Below, one piece after another: positions 1 to 10,579 of a DNA stretch of 64,000 nt. The position numbers and the translations under genes are program-made. The notes under the pieces are model-generated. The model did no database searches, was not told the origin of the DNA, and saw only the letters and a program-made list of their open reading frames with translations. Source of the stretch: Ruegeria spongiae. Lineage in GTDB: Bacteria > Pseudomonadota > Alphaproteobacteria > Rhodobacterales > Rhodobacteraceae. Position 1 is the stretch's first letter. Every line of letters starts with the position of its first letter. The stretch spans positions 62,001 through 126,000 of the forward strand of contig NZ_JAMFMB010000002.1 of the NCBI RefSeq assembly GCF_023502395.1, written 5' to 3'.

Positions 1-63
1 GGTCTCTGAAGGGGGCTGATACAGCTTTCCGCGGACCCGGATGCCGCCCAGTCGGCACCGGTA

Positions 64-582
64 TCATAAGACGCGTCGCTGATCAGGACAAGTTCGGGCG
101 CGTGCGGCCATGGCCCATTCCATCTGATCTTCGGTTTCCACGGCGCAAGGTCGTACGGCGCGCAGGCGGGTCAGGGCGGCCTCGGGCGCTTCTCCACCTT
201 CAATCATCAGCCGTAGCGCGACCATTCCGGACCGCCCGCAGCCGCCCCGGCAATGCACCAGAACCCGCCCGCCGCCGTTCAGCGCATGACGGGCATCGGC
301 GCTCACCTCGGGCCAGGCCTCTTGAATGGCAATGGGCGGGGCAGAGAAATCCGTCACCGGCAGATGCGCCCAGCGGCTGGCGCGGCTCTGAATATCGGGG
401 CCGAACTGCAGCGCGCCGGCCCCGAACATCTCCAACTCAGTGGTCATCGAGATCACAAGCCCCGGTTTCCACTCCGCGATCAGGGCCAGATCGCCGTCAT
501 AATCGCCCGACCGTCCGGGCAAGGGGGACAAGGCAAGCGTCCCGCCGCCAACCGGCAGGTCATGAATAACCATGTGCAACAT
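64..582 (-). CDS. Protein-tyrosine/dual-specificity phosphatase-like protein
   Basis: A 172-residue protein with the cysteine-phosphatase P-loop HCRGGCGRSG near residue 110, which fits C-X5-R. An upstream LPVTDFSAPP segment (about residue 75) could supply the general-acid aspartate. No signal peptide or membrane segment is visible, so it is probably cytosolic. The start at 582 is preceded by an AGGGGG ribosome-binding sequence; a second ATG lies three codons in. It is divergent from dnaX across about 160 bases. The substrate (phosphoprotein or small phosphate ester) cannot be told from sequence. The assignment rests on the P-loop and the size. Confidence 0.8.
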   Translation of the reverse strand: MLHMVIHDLPVGGGTLALSPLPGRSGDYDGDLALIAEWKPGLVISMTTELEMFGAGALQFGPDIQSRASRWAHLPVTDFSAPPIAIQEAWPEVSADARHALNGGGRVLVHCRGGCGRSGMVALRLMIEGGEAPEAALTRLRAVRPCAVETEDQMEWAMAARARTCPDQRRVL

Positions 583-745
583 AAGGCGGTCCCCCTGCGA
601 GCCGCGAACTCATTACATTATTGCAATGCACCCATGCTATGCGCTGCCCCAAGCTTTCCCAAGGGTTTTCCCGCATACGCGAGGTGGACGCCGGGGGGGC
701 GGCACTCTAGGCTCCGGCGTCAGGAACGAATCCGCCAGAGCAGAC

Positions 746-2500
746 ATGACCGACACGCCCAGCCCCGCCTATCAGGTTCTCGCCCGCAAATACCGCCCGG
801 AAACCTTCGCCGACCTGGTCGGGCAGGATGCGATGGTGCGCACGCTGAAAAACGCGTTCGAGGCGGACCGGATCGCGCAGGCCTTTGTGATGACCGGCAT
901 TCGCGGCACCGGCAAGACCACCACCGCGCGGATCATCGCCAAGGGCATGAATTGCATCGGCCCGGATGGCGGCGGTGGCCCCACCACCGAGCCTTGCGGG
1001 CAATGCGAACATTGCGTCGCCATCATGGAAGGCCGCCATGTCGACGTGATGGAGATGGACGCCGCCAGTCGCACCGGTGTGAACGACATCCGCGAGATCA
1101 TCGATTCGGTGCGCTACCGTGCGGCTTCGGCGCGCTACAAGATCTACATCATCGACGAGGTTCACATGCTCTCGACCAGCGCGTTCAACGCGCTGCTCAA
1201 GACGCTTGAGGAACCGCCCGAACATGTGAAGTTCATCTTCGCCACCACCGAGATCCGCAAGGTGCCGGTCACGGTGCTGTCGCGTTGCCAGCGGTTCGAT
1301 CTGCGCCGGATCGAGCCGGAAGAGATGATCGCGTTGATGCGCAAGATCGCCTCGGCCGAGGGCGCCGAGATCGCCGAGGATGCGCTGGCGCTGATCACCC
1401 GCGCGGCGGAAGGCTCGGCACGGGATGCAACCTCGTTGCTGGATCAGGCGATCTCGCACGGGGCCGGGGAAACAACGGCAGAGCAGGTACGCGCGATGCT
1501 CGGTCTGGCCGACCGGGGTCGGGTGCTGGACCTGATGGACATGATCCTGCGCGGCGACGCGGCGGCGGCGCTGACCGAACTCAGCGGGCAATATGCCGAA
1601 GGGGCTGACCCGCTGGCGGTGCTGCGCGATCTGGCCGAGATCACCCATTGGGTCTCGGTGGTCAAGATCACGCCGGATGCCGCCGAGGACCCGACCGTTT
1701 CGCCGGATGAACGCAGCCGTGGGTCTCAGATGGCCGAGGCGCTGCCGATGCGGGTGCTGACCCGGATGTGGCAGATGCTGCTGAAAGCGCTGGAAGAGGT
1801 GAGTGCCGCGCCTAACGCGATGATGGCCGCCGAAATGGCGATCATCCGGCTGACCCATGTGGCCGATTTGCCGACACCCGAGGAATTGGTGCGAAAGCTG
1901 CAGGACACGCCGCCGCAACCGATGCCGGGCGGTCCCGGTGGCGGGCGGGCGATGCAACCTGCCGGGGCCCCTGTTGCGCAGGCAGCACCGGTATCCGCCA
2001 CGCCCCGAAACGGGGCGGGTAATGCCCCCACGGCCGCGCTGGCGCAGGATATTGAACAGGCGCTGGCGCGCTATCCGACATTCGAACATGTGGTCGAGCT
2101 GATCCGCGCCCATCGCGATGTCAAACTGCTGGTCGAGGTGGAAAACGGGGTTCGGCTGGTCGCCTACCAGCCGGGCCGCATCGAATTCACCCCGACGGAA
2201 CAGGCACCCACCGATCTGGCGCAGCGGCTGGGCTCGCGGCTGCAAAGCTGGACCGGAAACCGCTGGGCGGTCTCGGTTGTCTCGGATGGCAAGGCTCCGA
2301 CGATTGCAGAAATACGGGACGCCGCAGAGCTGGCCCTGAAGCAGGAGGCCGAGGCGCATCCGCTGGTTCAGGCGGTTCTGGCGCAGTTCCCCAAGGCCAG
2401 GATCACCAATATCGAAACCCCCGAACAACGCGCGGCACAGGTCGAGACCGAAGCGCTGCCCGAGGTCGAGGATGAATGGGACCCGTTCGAAGACGGGTAA
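746..2500 (+). CDS. dnaX: DNA polymerase III subunit tau/gamma
   Basis: AAA+ clamp-loader subunit, 584 residues. In order it shows the start of the ATPase domain (VLARKYRPETFADLVGQ), Walker A GIRGTGKTTTA, four zinc-ligand cysteines ending in CGQCEHC, Walker B DEVHML and the sensor SRCQRFDLRR. A proline/glycine/alanine linker separates this from a C-terminal tau-type domain. The frame is open further upstream, but homology begins at MTDTPSPAYQVLARKYRP, so the ATG at 746 is chosen; its ribosome-binding site is weak. It heads the common dnaX-ybaB-recR order. No E. coli-type A6G frameshift slippery run was noticed, so a short gamma form is not predicted. Confidence 0.96.
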   Translation: MTDTPSPAYQVLARKYRPETFADLVGQDAMVRTLKNAFEADRIAQAFVMTGIRGTGKTTTARIIAKGMNCIGPDGGGGPTTEPCGQCEHCVAIMEGRHVDVMEMDAASRTGVNDIREIIDSVRYRAASARYKIYIIDEVHMLSTSAFNALLKTLEEPPEHVKFIFATTEIRKVPVTVLSRCQRFDLRRIEPEEMIALMRKIASAEGAEIAEDALALITRAAEGSARDATSLLDQAISHGAGETTAEQVRAMLGLADRGRVLDLMDMILRGDAAAALTELSGQYAEGADPLAVLRDLAEITHWVSVVKITPDAAEDPTVSPDERSRGSQMAEALPMRVLTRMWQMLLKALEEVSAAPNAMMAAEMAIIRLTHVADLPTPEELVRKLQDTPPQPMPGGPGGGRAMQPAGAPVAQAAPVSATPRNGAGNAPTAALAQDIEQALARYPTFEHVVELIRAHRDVKLLVEVENGVRLVAYQPGRIEFTPTEQAPTDLAQRLGSRLQSWTGNRWAVSVVSDGKAPTIAEIRDAAELALKQEAEAHPLVQAVLAQFPKARITNIETPEQRAAQVETEALPEVEDEWDPFEDG

Positions 2501-2568
2501 GCGACGCCCTTGTGGTGCGCTCGGGTGGTGCGTATCTAGGCGATTAATCTAGTTAACGGAGGCACTCG

Positions 2569-2913
2569 ATGCTCAAAGGACTCGGCGGGCTTGGCGATAT
2601 GGCCAAGATGATGAAATCGGCACAGGAATTGCAGACCAAGATGACCGACATGCAGGAAGAGCTGCATAACATCATGGTAGTCGGCGAATCCGGGGCCGGG
2701 CTGGTCAAGGCCACCGCCTCGGCCAAGGGCGAGCTGAAGGCGCTGGATATCGATCCCTCGATCTTCAATGGCGATGACAAGGAAGTCGTCGAGGACCTGA
2801 TTCTGGCCGCGATCAAGGACGCGCAATCCAAGGCCTCGGACCGGGCGCAGGCCGAGATGGCCAAGCTGACCGAAGGCATGGGCCTGCCGGCGGACATGAA
2901 ACTCCCGTTTTGA
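2569..2913 (+). CDS. ybaB: YbaB/EbfC family nucleoid-associated protein
   Basis: A 114-residue protein beginning [19 protein letters not shown], the standard YbaB N-terminus, with an amphipathic helix followed by the conserved [20 protein letters not shown] core. Members bind DNA as dimers and sit between dnaX and recR in many bacteria, as here. A GGAGG ribosome-binding site lies about 12 bases before the ATG, and dnaX ends 68 bases upstream. Length and position match the family. Its precise role (nucleoid structure or recombination support) is not resolved by sequence. Confidence 0.94.
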   Translation: MLKGLGGLGDMAKMMKSAQELQTKMTDMQEELHNIMVVGESGAGLVKATASAKGELKALDIDPSIFNGDDKEVVEDLILAAIKDAQSKASDRAQAEMAKLTEGMGLPADMKLPF

Positions 2914-2920
2914 TCGCCTC

Positions 2921-3514
2921 GTGAGCTCGACCCGCGACATCGACAATTTGATCGAGCTGATGGCTAAGCTGCCCGGGCTTGGCCCCCGCTCGGCGCGGCG
3001 CGCGGTGCTGCATCTGATCCGCAAACGCGCGCTGCTGCTGACTCCGCTGGCGGATCAGATCAGCGTGGTGGCGGAAACCGCACGCGAGTGCCTGAATTGC
3101 GGCAATGTGGGCACCGCCGATATCTGTGACATCTGCGAAAGCGAGAAACGCGCAACCGGCGAGCTTTGCGTGGTCGAGGATGTGGCCGACCTCTGGGCGA
3201 TGGAACGCGCGGGCGTGTTCAAGGGCCGTTACCATGTGTTGGGCGGGACGTTGTCGGCGCTGGATGGCGTGGGCCCGGACGATTTGCGCATTCCACGTCT
3301 CAGGGACCGGGTGGCAAGCGAAGGCATCACCGAAGTGATCCTTGCGTTGAACGCCACCGTCGACGGCCAGACCACAGCGCATTACATCGCTGAACAGCTA
3401 GACGGGCAGGTCCGCCTCACGTCGCTGGCGCAAGGCGTGCCCATCGGGGGTGAGCTGGATTATCTCGATGACGGGACGATCACCGCAGCTTTGCGGGCGC
3501 GCAAAGAACTGTAG
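2921..3514 (+). CDS. recR: Recombination mediator protein RecR
   Basis: A 197-residue RecR of normal length. It has an N-terminal helix-hairpin-helix ([17 protein letters not shown]), a four-cysteine zinc finger ([16 protein letters not shown], about residues 56-71) and a Toprim domain beginning [14 protein letters not shown]. With RecF and RecO it loads RecA onto gapped DNA. The start is GTG at 2921, seven bases after the ybaB stop, so the two are probably translationally coupled. The gene ends at 3514, converging on the WYL regulator with an 8-base gap and no obvious terminator. Confidence 0.96.
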   Translation: MSSTRDIDNLIELMAKLPGLGPRSARRAVLHLIRKRALLLTPLADQISVVAETARECLNCGNVGTADICDICESEKRATGELCVVEDVADLWAMERAGVFKGRYHVLGGTLSALDGVGPDDLRIPRLRDRVASEGITEVILALNATVDGQTTAHYIAEQLDGQVRLTSLAQGVPIGGELDYLDDGTITAALRARKEL

Positions 3515-3522
3515 GCGTCGCG

Positions 3523-4212
3523 TTACCCCACCTCGCGCTCTTCCCATTGGTTGCGTTCCTGCCAGATCAGGCGCAGCGCCTCGGATTGGCCGGTGAAATG
3601 TGCGTCCAGCGCCTCGCAGCACCAGATCCGGTCGCAGCGAAAGTGACGAAAGCCGTCGCGCAGCTCGCACCAGGCGGCAAGCATGGTGCATTCCAGATGA
3701 TAGATCAGCGCAACGGGGCGGACGATGCGGTCGGTCTCGCGGTTTTCGGAATCGCGATAGGTCAGACGCAGTTTGCGCTCGTTGCGGATGGCGGCTCGCA
3801 GGTTGGCCTTTGACACGCAGCCAAGTGCCGGATCGTCGGGCGGGGCACCCCAGGGCGCGACCTGCAGCCATTCGGCGGGGTCATGCAACGCGTCGATCTT
3901 CTGACAGATGCGGCTGGCGGCCTGTTGCAACGCGCTGTCGCCGGTGCGGGACAGCATGGAGAGACCGACGCGCAGCGCCTCGACCTCTTCTTCGTCGAAA
4001 TTCAGCGGCGGCAGGTTATAGCCGCGCCGCATGACATAGCCCAGACCGGGCGCGCCCTCGATCGGGGTGCGCATCGCCTGCAACGCGGCGATATCGCGGT
4101 AGATCGTGCGCTCGGACACTTCCAGCTTCTGGCCAAGCGTTTCCGCCGTCATCGGCTTTTCCGAGGCGCGCAGAATCTGGATCAGTTCGAACAAACGGGT
4201 CGAGCGGCGCAT
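3523..4212 (-). CDS. YafY-type HTH/WYL-domain transcriptional regulator
   Basis: A 229-residue regulator. The N-terminal helix-turn-helix (TAETLGQKLEVSERTIYRDI, about residues 18-37) is followed by a WYL ligand-sensing domain (RKLRLTYRDSENRETDRIV and AWCELRDGFRHFRCDRI). WYL proteins sense nucleic acids or small ligands and usually repress a divergent neighbour. A GAGGAG ribosome-binding site precedes the ATG at 4212. A 9-bp direct repeat, TCCTGACAG, lies at 4229-4237 and 4250-4258 between this gene and the divergent small gene at 4317. This is a good candidate operator. Confidence 0.88.
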   Translation of the reverse strand: MRRSTRLFELIQILRASEKPMTAETLGQKLEVSERTIYRDIAALQAMRTPIEGAPGLGYVMRRGYNLPPLNFDEEEVEALRVGLSMLSRTGDSALQQAASRICQKIDALHDPAEWLQVAPWGAPPDDPALGCVSKANLRAAIRNERKLRLTYRDSENRETDRIVRPVALIYHLECTMLAAWCELRDGFRHFRCDRIWCCEALDAHFTGQSEALRLIWQERNQWEEREVG

Positions 4213-4228
4213 CTGAACTCCTCAAGGC

Positions 4229-4258
4229 TCCTGACAGGTTAGCACATGATCCTGACAG
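4229..4258. promoter_or_regulatory. Direct repeat TCCTGACAG x2, candidate WYL regulator operator
   Basis: TCCTGACAG occurs at 4229-4237 and again at 4250-4258, exactly 21 bases apart, so both would face the same side of the helix. The first copy extends to CCTGACAGG, an odd-centred palindrome. The site lies 17 bases upstream of the WYL regulator start and 59 bases upstream of the divergent small gene. Operator function is inferred from position and spacing only. Confidence 0.5.
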
Positions 4259-4316
4259 CGGGGTGGCAGGAGTGATGTGATGTTCTGACTTCAGTGTTCA
4301 AGAACGGAGCAGAGCC

Positions 4317-4520
4317 ATGAGTAGCGATGACCATAAGATCATGATGCACTTGAAACTGGGCCGCTGGAGCGATCAAAGACCTTTGCGCAACTATGAGTTG
4401 GAACGCGAATGGCTGGAGCGGAAGAAGGGCAGCGATTACAAGATCGCCAAGCCAACCCGCAAGCGGTTGCCCTTCTGGCGGCGGTTCGGGCGTCAAAGGC
4501 CCGATCTGGCCGCCTCATAA
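4317..4520 (+). CDS. Small basic protein of unknown function
   Basis: A 67-residue, strongly charged protein (MSSDDHKIMMHLKLGRWSD at the start; lysine/arginine-rich C-terminus with KRLPFWRRFGRQR). A GGAG ribosome-binding site lies seven bases before the ATG. I recognise no family, signal peptide or membrane helix. It is divergent from the WYL regulator, whose usual target is the neighbouring gene. Its 3' end overlaps the convergent ada-like gene by 28 bases. Coding status is supported by the ribosome-binding site, context and protein-like composition, but not by homology I can name. Confidence 0.6.
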   Translation: MSSDDHKIMMHLKLGRWSDQRPLRNYELEREWLERKKGSDYKIAKPTRKRLPFWRRFGRQRPDLAAS

Positions 4521-5344
4521 GCCAGCAACGCGCGCTTGACCGGCAGACCCCAGTGATAGCCGCCCAGACCGCCGGATTTGCGCAGGGCGCGGTGGCAGGG
4601 GATCAGCCAGCTGATCGGGTTTCGGCCCACCGCCGTGCCCACCGCCCGCACCGCGCGCGGCTGACCGATGGCCTCGGCGATCTCGGAATAGGTCGTGACA
4701 TGGCCCGAGGGGATGCGCAGCAGCGCCTCCCACACCTTGATCTGCAGGGGCGAGCCGATCAGGTAAAGCGGGGTGGGGTCGCGTTTCTCGCTTTCGGCGC
4801 CAAAGGCGCTGAGCACCCAGGGGCGCAGTCGCATCGGGTCTTCGATGAACTCCGCCTGCGGCCAGCGCGAGATCAGATCTTCCATCGCCTCCGCTTCACC
4901 TGTTTCAGCCGCAAAGCCGATGCCGCAGATGCCCTTGTCGGTGCCCATAACCAAGGCGGGGCCAAACGGGCTTTCGAACCAACCCCAATAGATCACCAGA
5001 CCGTTGCCCTTGCGGGCATATTCGCCCGGGCTCATGGATTCCCAGCGCATGAACAGGTCGTGCAACCGGCCCCCGCCGGACAACCCGACGCTATGGGCGG
5101 CATCCAAGGTGGTGAACCGGTCATGCAGCAGCGCCTTGGCATGGCCGAGCGCCAGATACTGCTGGTATTTCTTGGGCGAGACGCCGACCCAGCGCGAGAA
5201 CAGGCGCTGGAAATGGGCCGGGCTCATATCCATCTCGCGCGCCAGTTCCTCCAGCGACAGCATCTCGCCGCCCTGGTCGATCACCTCGATCGCGCGGCGC
5301 ATGACGCCGTAGTGATAGCCTTGCTCGCTGGTCTGCATATTCAT
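4493..5344 (-). CDS. AraC-type HTH / methylated-DNA-protein-cysteine methyltransferase fusion (Ada-like)
   Basis: A 283-residue protein. The AraC-type DNA-binding domain (LEELAREMDMSPAHFQRLFS, about residues 28-47) is followed by an O6-alkylguanine-DNA alkyltransferase domain. The latter has the active-site motif IPCHRAL and the DNA-binding helix SGHVTTYSEIAEAIGQP. The acceptor cysteine takes an alkyl group from damaged guanine or thymine. Unlike E. coli Ada (354 residues) it lacks the N-terminal zinc/methylphosphotriester domain. The frame is open to 5488, but the ATG at 5344 has an AGGAG site and avoids overlap with the divergent nth gene. Confidence 0.9.
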   Translation of the reverse strand: MNMQTSEQGYHYGVMRRAIEVIDQGGEMLSLEELAREMDMSPAHFQRLFSRWVGVSPKKYQQYLALGHAKALLHDRFTTLDAAHSVGLSGGGRLHDLFMRWESMSPGEYARKGNGLVIYWGWFESPFGPALVMGTDKGICGIGFAAETGEAEAMEDLISRWPQAEFIEDPMRLRPWVLSAFGAESEKRDPTPLYLIGSPLQIKVWEALLRIPSGHVTTYSEIAEAIGQPRAVRAVGTAVGRNPISWLIPCHRALRKSGGLGGYHWGLPVKRALLAYEAARSGL

Positions 5345-5481
5345 CGCGAATGCTCCTGTTCCTGTTGGCAGGGTATGAAATTCGGGCCTTGGGTTCGACC
5401 CGAAACCTGCGCAATTGATTTCCGCGATTCGGTCCTGTCGGGGCTTTACGCCTCTGCCGACACACGGCATTAAGACCGCCG

Positions 5482-6126
5482 ATGGCAAAGCAACTCGACT
5501 ATCATACGATCCGCGAGATCTTTACACGCTTTCACGCGGCCGACCCTGAACCCAAGGGCGAACTAGAGCATGTGAATGTCTATACGCTGGTTGTGGCCGT
5601 GGCACTGTCGGCGCAGGCGACCGATGCGGGGGTGAACAAGGCCACGCGTGCACTGTTCCAGATCGCCGATACCCCGCAGAAAATGCTGGGCCTGGGCGAA
5701 GAGGGGCTGATCGAGCACATCAAGACCATCGGGCTTTTTCGCAACAAGGCCAAGAACGTCATCAAGATGAGCCGTATTCTGGTCGAGGACTATGGCGGAG
5801 AGGTGCCGAACTCGCGTGCCGCCCTGCAATCGCTGCCGGGGGTGGGGCGCAAGACCGCCAATGTGGTGCTGAACATGTGGTGGCGTCAGCCCGCGCAGGC
5901 GGTGGATACCCATATCTTTCGCGTCGGCAACCGCTCGGGTATTTGTCCGGGCAAGGATGTGGACGCGGTCGAACGCGCCATCGAGGACAATATTCCGGCC
6001 GATTTTCAGCTTCATGCCCATCACTGGCTGATCCTGCATGGCCGCTATCACTGCAAGGCGCGCAAGCCGCTTTGCGGCACCTGTATCATTCGTGACCTTT
6101 GTGAATTCGAGGATAAATACCTATGA
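5482..6126 (+). CDS. nth: Endonuclease III
   Basis: A 214-residue DNA glycosylase/AP lyase that removes oxidised pyrimidines. The helix-hairpin-helix LPGVGRKTANVVL carries the catalytic lysine. VDTHIFRVGNRSG carries the catalytic aspartate. The C-terminal [4Fe-4S] loop C-X6-C-X2-C-X5-C (CKARKPLCGTCIIRDLC) is intact. The stop overlaps the ATG of the downstream kinase by 4 bp (ATGA), so the two are co-translated. The divergent neighbour is another DNA-repair gene (Ada-like), with 137 bases between. Confidence 0.96.
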   Translation: MAKQLDYHTIREIFTRFHAADPEPKGELEHVNVYTLVVAVALSAQATDAGVNKATRALFQIADTPQKMLGLGEEGLIEHIKTIGLFRNKAKNVIKMSRILVEDYGGEVPNSRAALQSLPGVGRKTANVVLNMWWRQPAQAVDTHIFRVGNRSGICPGKDVDAVERAIEDNIPADFQLHAHHWLILHGRYHCKARKPLCGTCIIRDLCEFEDKYL

Positions 6127-7112
6127 AAACCTATCAGATCGTCGGGATCGGCAATGCCGTGGTGGACGTGATCAGCCAATCCGACGACAGCTTTCTCGAT
6201 CTCATGGGGATCGAAAAGGGCATTATGCAACTGGTCGAGCGCGAGCGCGGCGAGGTGCTTTATGCCGCGATGAACGCCCGCGTGCAGACTCCGGGCGGCT
6301 CGGTCGCCAACACCATTGCGGGCGCTGGCGCGCTGGGGCTTGAAGCGGCGTTCATCGGCCGCGTGCATGACGATGCGCTGGGCCGGTTTTATGCCGAGGC
6401 GATGAAGGATGACGGTGTTGATTTCGTGAACCCGCCCGTTCCCGGCGGCGAATTGCCCACGTCCCGCTCGATGATCTTCGTGTCACCTGATGGCGAGCGG
6501 TCGATGAACACCTATCTGGGAATTTCCTCGGAACTGTCCTCCGAAGATGTTCCGGGGGATGTGGCGGGCAACAGTCAGATCATGTTCCTCGAGGGCTATC
6601 TGTTCGACAAGGAAAAGGGCAAGGCGGCCTTTCTCGAGGCCGCGCGCACCTGCCACAAGGGCGGCGGCAAGGCGGGCATCGCGATATCCGATCCGTTCTG
6701 CGTGGAGCGGCACCGGGTCGATTTCCTGCTGCTGATCGAGAACGAGCTGGATTTCGTGATCGGCAACGAGGCCGAGATCAAATCGCTGTTTGAAACCGAC
6801 GATCTGGAAGAGGCGCTGGCCAAAACCGCTGCCATCTGCCCGCTGGTGGTCTGCACCCGGTCCGGCGACGGCGTGACCGTACTGAGCGAGGGCACCCGCA
6901 TCGACGTGCCGGTCGACAAGATCGTGCCGGTGGACGCCACCGGGGCGGGCGACCAGTTTGCGGCCGGGTTCCTTTTTGGCATGGCCACGGGCCGCGATTA
7001 CGGAACCTGCGCGAAGATGGGCAATGTCTGCGCCCGCGAAGTCATCAGCCATATCGGGCCTCGTCCCGAGGCGAACATGCTGAACCTCTTGCGCGAAGAC
7101 GGGTTGCTGTAA
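6123..7112 (+). CDS. PfkB-family (adenosine kinase-like) sugar kinase
   Basis: A 329-residue ribokinase-fold enzyme. It has the N-terminal glycine-rich substrate motif TPGGSVANTIAGAGALGL and the C-terminal PfkB signature DATGAGDQFAAGFLFG, whose GAGD aspartate is the catalytic base. It phosphorylates a sugar or nucleoside with ATP. Rhodobacterales homologues are usually annotated as adenosine kinase, but the substrate is not provable here. It overlaps nth by 4 bp. A 10-bp stem-loop follows the stop. Confidence 0.85.
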   Translation: MKTYQIVGIGNAVVDVISQSDDSFLDLMGIEKGIMQLVERERGEVLYAAMNARVQTPGGSVANTIAGAGALGLEAAFIGRVHDDALGRFYAEAMKDDGVDFVNPPVPGGELPTSRSMIFVSPDGERSMNTYLGISSELSSEDVPGDVAGNSQIMFLEGYLFDKEKGKAAFLEAARTCHKGGGKAGIAISDPFCVERHRVDFLLLIENELDFVIGNEAEIKSLFETDDLEEALAKTAAICPLVVCTRSGDGVTVLSEGTRIDVPVDKIVPVDATGAGDQFAAGFLFGMATGRDYGTCAKMGNVCAREVISHIGPRPEANMLNLLREDGLL

Positions 7113-7120
7113 GCCCTCCG

Positions 7121-7147
7121 CGGGCAGGCCCGGTCAAGGCCTGCCCG
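7121..7147 (+). terminator. Stem-loop after the PfkB kinase gene
   Basis: CGGGCAGGCC at 7121-7130 pairs perfectly with GGCCTGCCCG at 7138-7147 across a 7-base loop, starting 8 bases after the kinase stop. No T run follows, so it may be a weak, convergent or Rho-assisted terminator. Confidence 0.5.
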
Positions 7148-7176
7148 GCGCAGGGGGCGCTCCAGCGCTGTACGGT

Positions 7177-7860
7177 TCAGGATTTGTCCTGTTCAGCCGC
7201 AGCTTGCAGCACAAGCAGGAAGCCGGACAGGAAAATGGCCTCGGCCAGAAGCTTGCAGACTTCCTCTAGGGTTTCGAGCACAGCGTGCAGCGAGTGGGCC
7301 GCGCTTTCGGATTTCGTCACCCACAAGGCGAAACCCGGCCCATTTGAGGCGGTGTCCAGCGCGATGCTCAATATCAAGACGGCGAACCCTGCGAGCAGGT
7401 AGGGGGCAAGGAACCTGTACAGTGTGAGTTCCGAACGAAACACATACAGCACGATCGCGCCGATCAGGGCATAGACGCCGATAATGGCGTCATCCAGGCG
7501 ATCCGAAAACGACGTTTCGGTCATCTCACTCATGGCGTGAATGGATTTATCGATCCCTTCGTGAATCTTCAGTGCATCGTCCAGTGCAAGGAACAGGAAA
7601 CCCGACGCGATCAGCAACCAGACAAGGCTGGGGTGCTGCAGCCAGTTTGCAGCGGTGCGGCGTCGCAGAATATAGATCCTGAAGCAGGTAACCGAGATCG
7701 CAAGCAGCAGCAGAACCGATACAATTGTGCCCGGTTTGCCTTCGCTGAATTGATCCGAGATGTCACCCTTGTGATACCCGATCAGAACAAACAAGAGGCT
7801 CAGGAACAATGATGCCCCAATGATGTTTTTGGTGGTCGTAATGTATTGCAGTTTCATCAA
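7177..7860 (-). CDS. Uncharacterised multi-spanning membrane protein
   Basis: A 227-residue protein with about six hydrophobic helices (for example IIGASLFLSLLFVLIGY near residue 13 and TIVSVLLLLAISVTCF near 45). Two charged motifs lie next to membrane segments: FLFLALDDALKIHEGID (about 91-107) and LETLEEVCKLLAEAIFL near the C-terminus. I do not recognise the family. Clustered acidic and histidine residues in the bilayer could bind a metal or cofactor, which is speculation. The codon use looks more AT-rich than the neighbours, which may mean a different history. The ribosome-binding site is weak; ATG at 7857 is an alternative start. Confidence 0.75.
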   Translation of the reverse strand: MMKLQYITTTKNIIGASLFLSLLFVLIGYHKGDISDQFSEGKPGTIVSVLLLLAISVTCFRIYILRRRTAANWLQHPSLVWLLIASGFLFLALDDALKIHEGIDKSIHAMSEMTETSFSDRLDDAIIGVYALIGAIVLYVFRSELTLYRFLAPYLLAGFAVLILSIALDTASNGPGFALWVTKSESAAHSLHAVLETLEEVCKLLAEAIFLSGFLLVLQAAAEQDKS

Positions 7861-7933
7861 GTTTCACACTCGTTAGGCCTTGTTGCCAGCTGCTGCTGAC
7901 TTGGCGAAGTATCAATGTGAAGTCACGCGGTGG

Positions 7934-8419
7934 TCAAGTCAGGTATGTGGCGAATGCCGCGACCACCCGCTCATAGACGTCGCGTTTGAAGGAGACGATT
8001 TCCTCGGTCAGTTGTGCGGGATGCTGCCATTTCCAGCGGGTGAATTCCGGGTGTTCGGTCTTGATGTCGATCTGATCATCGCGGCCCTGGAAACGCAGCA
8101 GGAACCATTTCTGTTCCTGCCCGCGAAAGCGCCCCTTCCAGATCTTGGGGACAATGTCATGGGGCAGGTCATAGGGTAGCCAGCCGTCGGTCTCGGCGAT
8201 GATTTCAACCAGCTCTGACGTCACTCCGGTTTCCTCCCAAAGTTCGCGTAGGGCGGCGTCGCGCGGGTCTTCGCCGGGGTCGATACCGCCCTGGGGCATT
8301 TGCCAGGCCTCGGAATGGCGGTCATTGCGCTGGCCGACAAAGGCGCAGCCATCGCCATTGATCATCATCAGCCCGACGCAGGGGCGATAGGGAAGTTGCG
8401 CGATCTGTTCTGGTGTCAT
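7934..8419 (-). CDS. rppH: RNA pyrophosphohydrolase (Nudix)
   Basis: A 161-residue Nudix hydrolase. The Nudix box [20 protein letters not shown] (G-X5-E-X7-RE-X2-EE) begins about residue 44, after the RppH-like start of [21 protein letters not shown]. It removes pyrophosphate from the 5' end of RNA, or from dinucleoside polyphosphates. The frame is open to 8455, but [13 protein letters not shown] at 8419 matches the family N-terminus and is preferred. The gene stands alone between the membrane protein and the fadH-like gene. Confidence 0.9.
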   Translation of the reverse strand: MTPEQIAQLPYRPCVGLMMINGDGCAFVGQRNDRHSEAWQMPQGGIDPGEDPRDAALRELWEETGVTSELVEIIAETDGWLPYDLPHDIVPKIWKGRFRGQEQKWFLLRFQGRDDQIDIKTEHPEFTRWKWQHPAQLTEEIVSFKRDVYERVVAAFATYLT

Positions 8420-8539
8420 GTCAGTTCCGGTTTGATCCTCGCCGATATTTAGCAATGTGGCAGGGGATGGGAAAGCAAGTTACGCTAGGTTTTGAATGAC
8501 AAGCGCAGTCAAGAGCGCTTTTCTCCGCGCAGCAACTGA

Positions 8540-10579
<2,040 letters not shown>

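Noticed and set aside
1-63. Possible gene at the left edge
   Set aside because: Only 63 bases precede the phosphatase stop, and no frame there shows a recognisable protein end.
707-2428. Very long open frame antisense to dnaX, and similar long antisense frames (for example 19618-20829, 50937-52331 and 52721-54259)
   Set aside because: High GC leaves antisense frames open. Their translations are rich in Arg, Pro, His and Gly with no family motif, while the opposite strand encodes recognisable proteins.
4282-4305. GTTC repeats before the small basic gene as a second SOS box
   Set aside because: The spacing is ten bases, not seven, so it does not match the GTTC-N7-GTTC LexA site.
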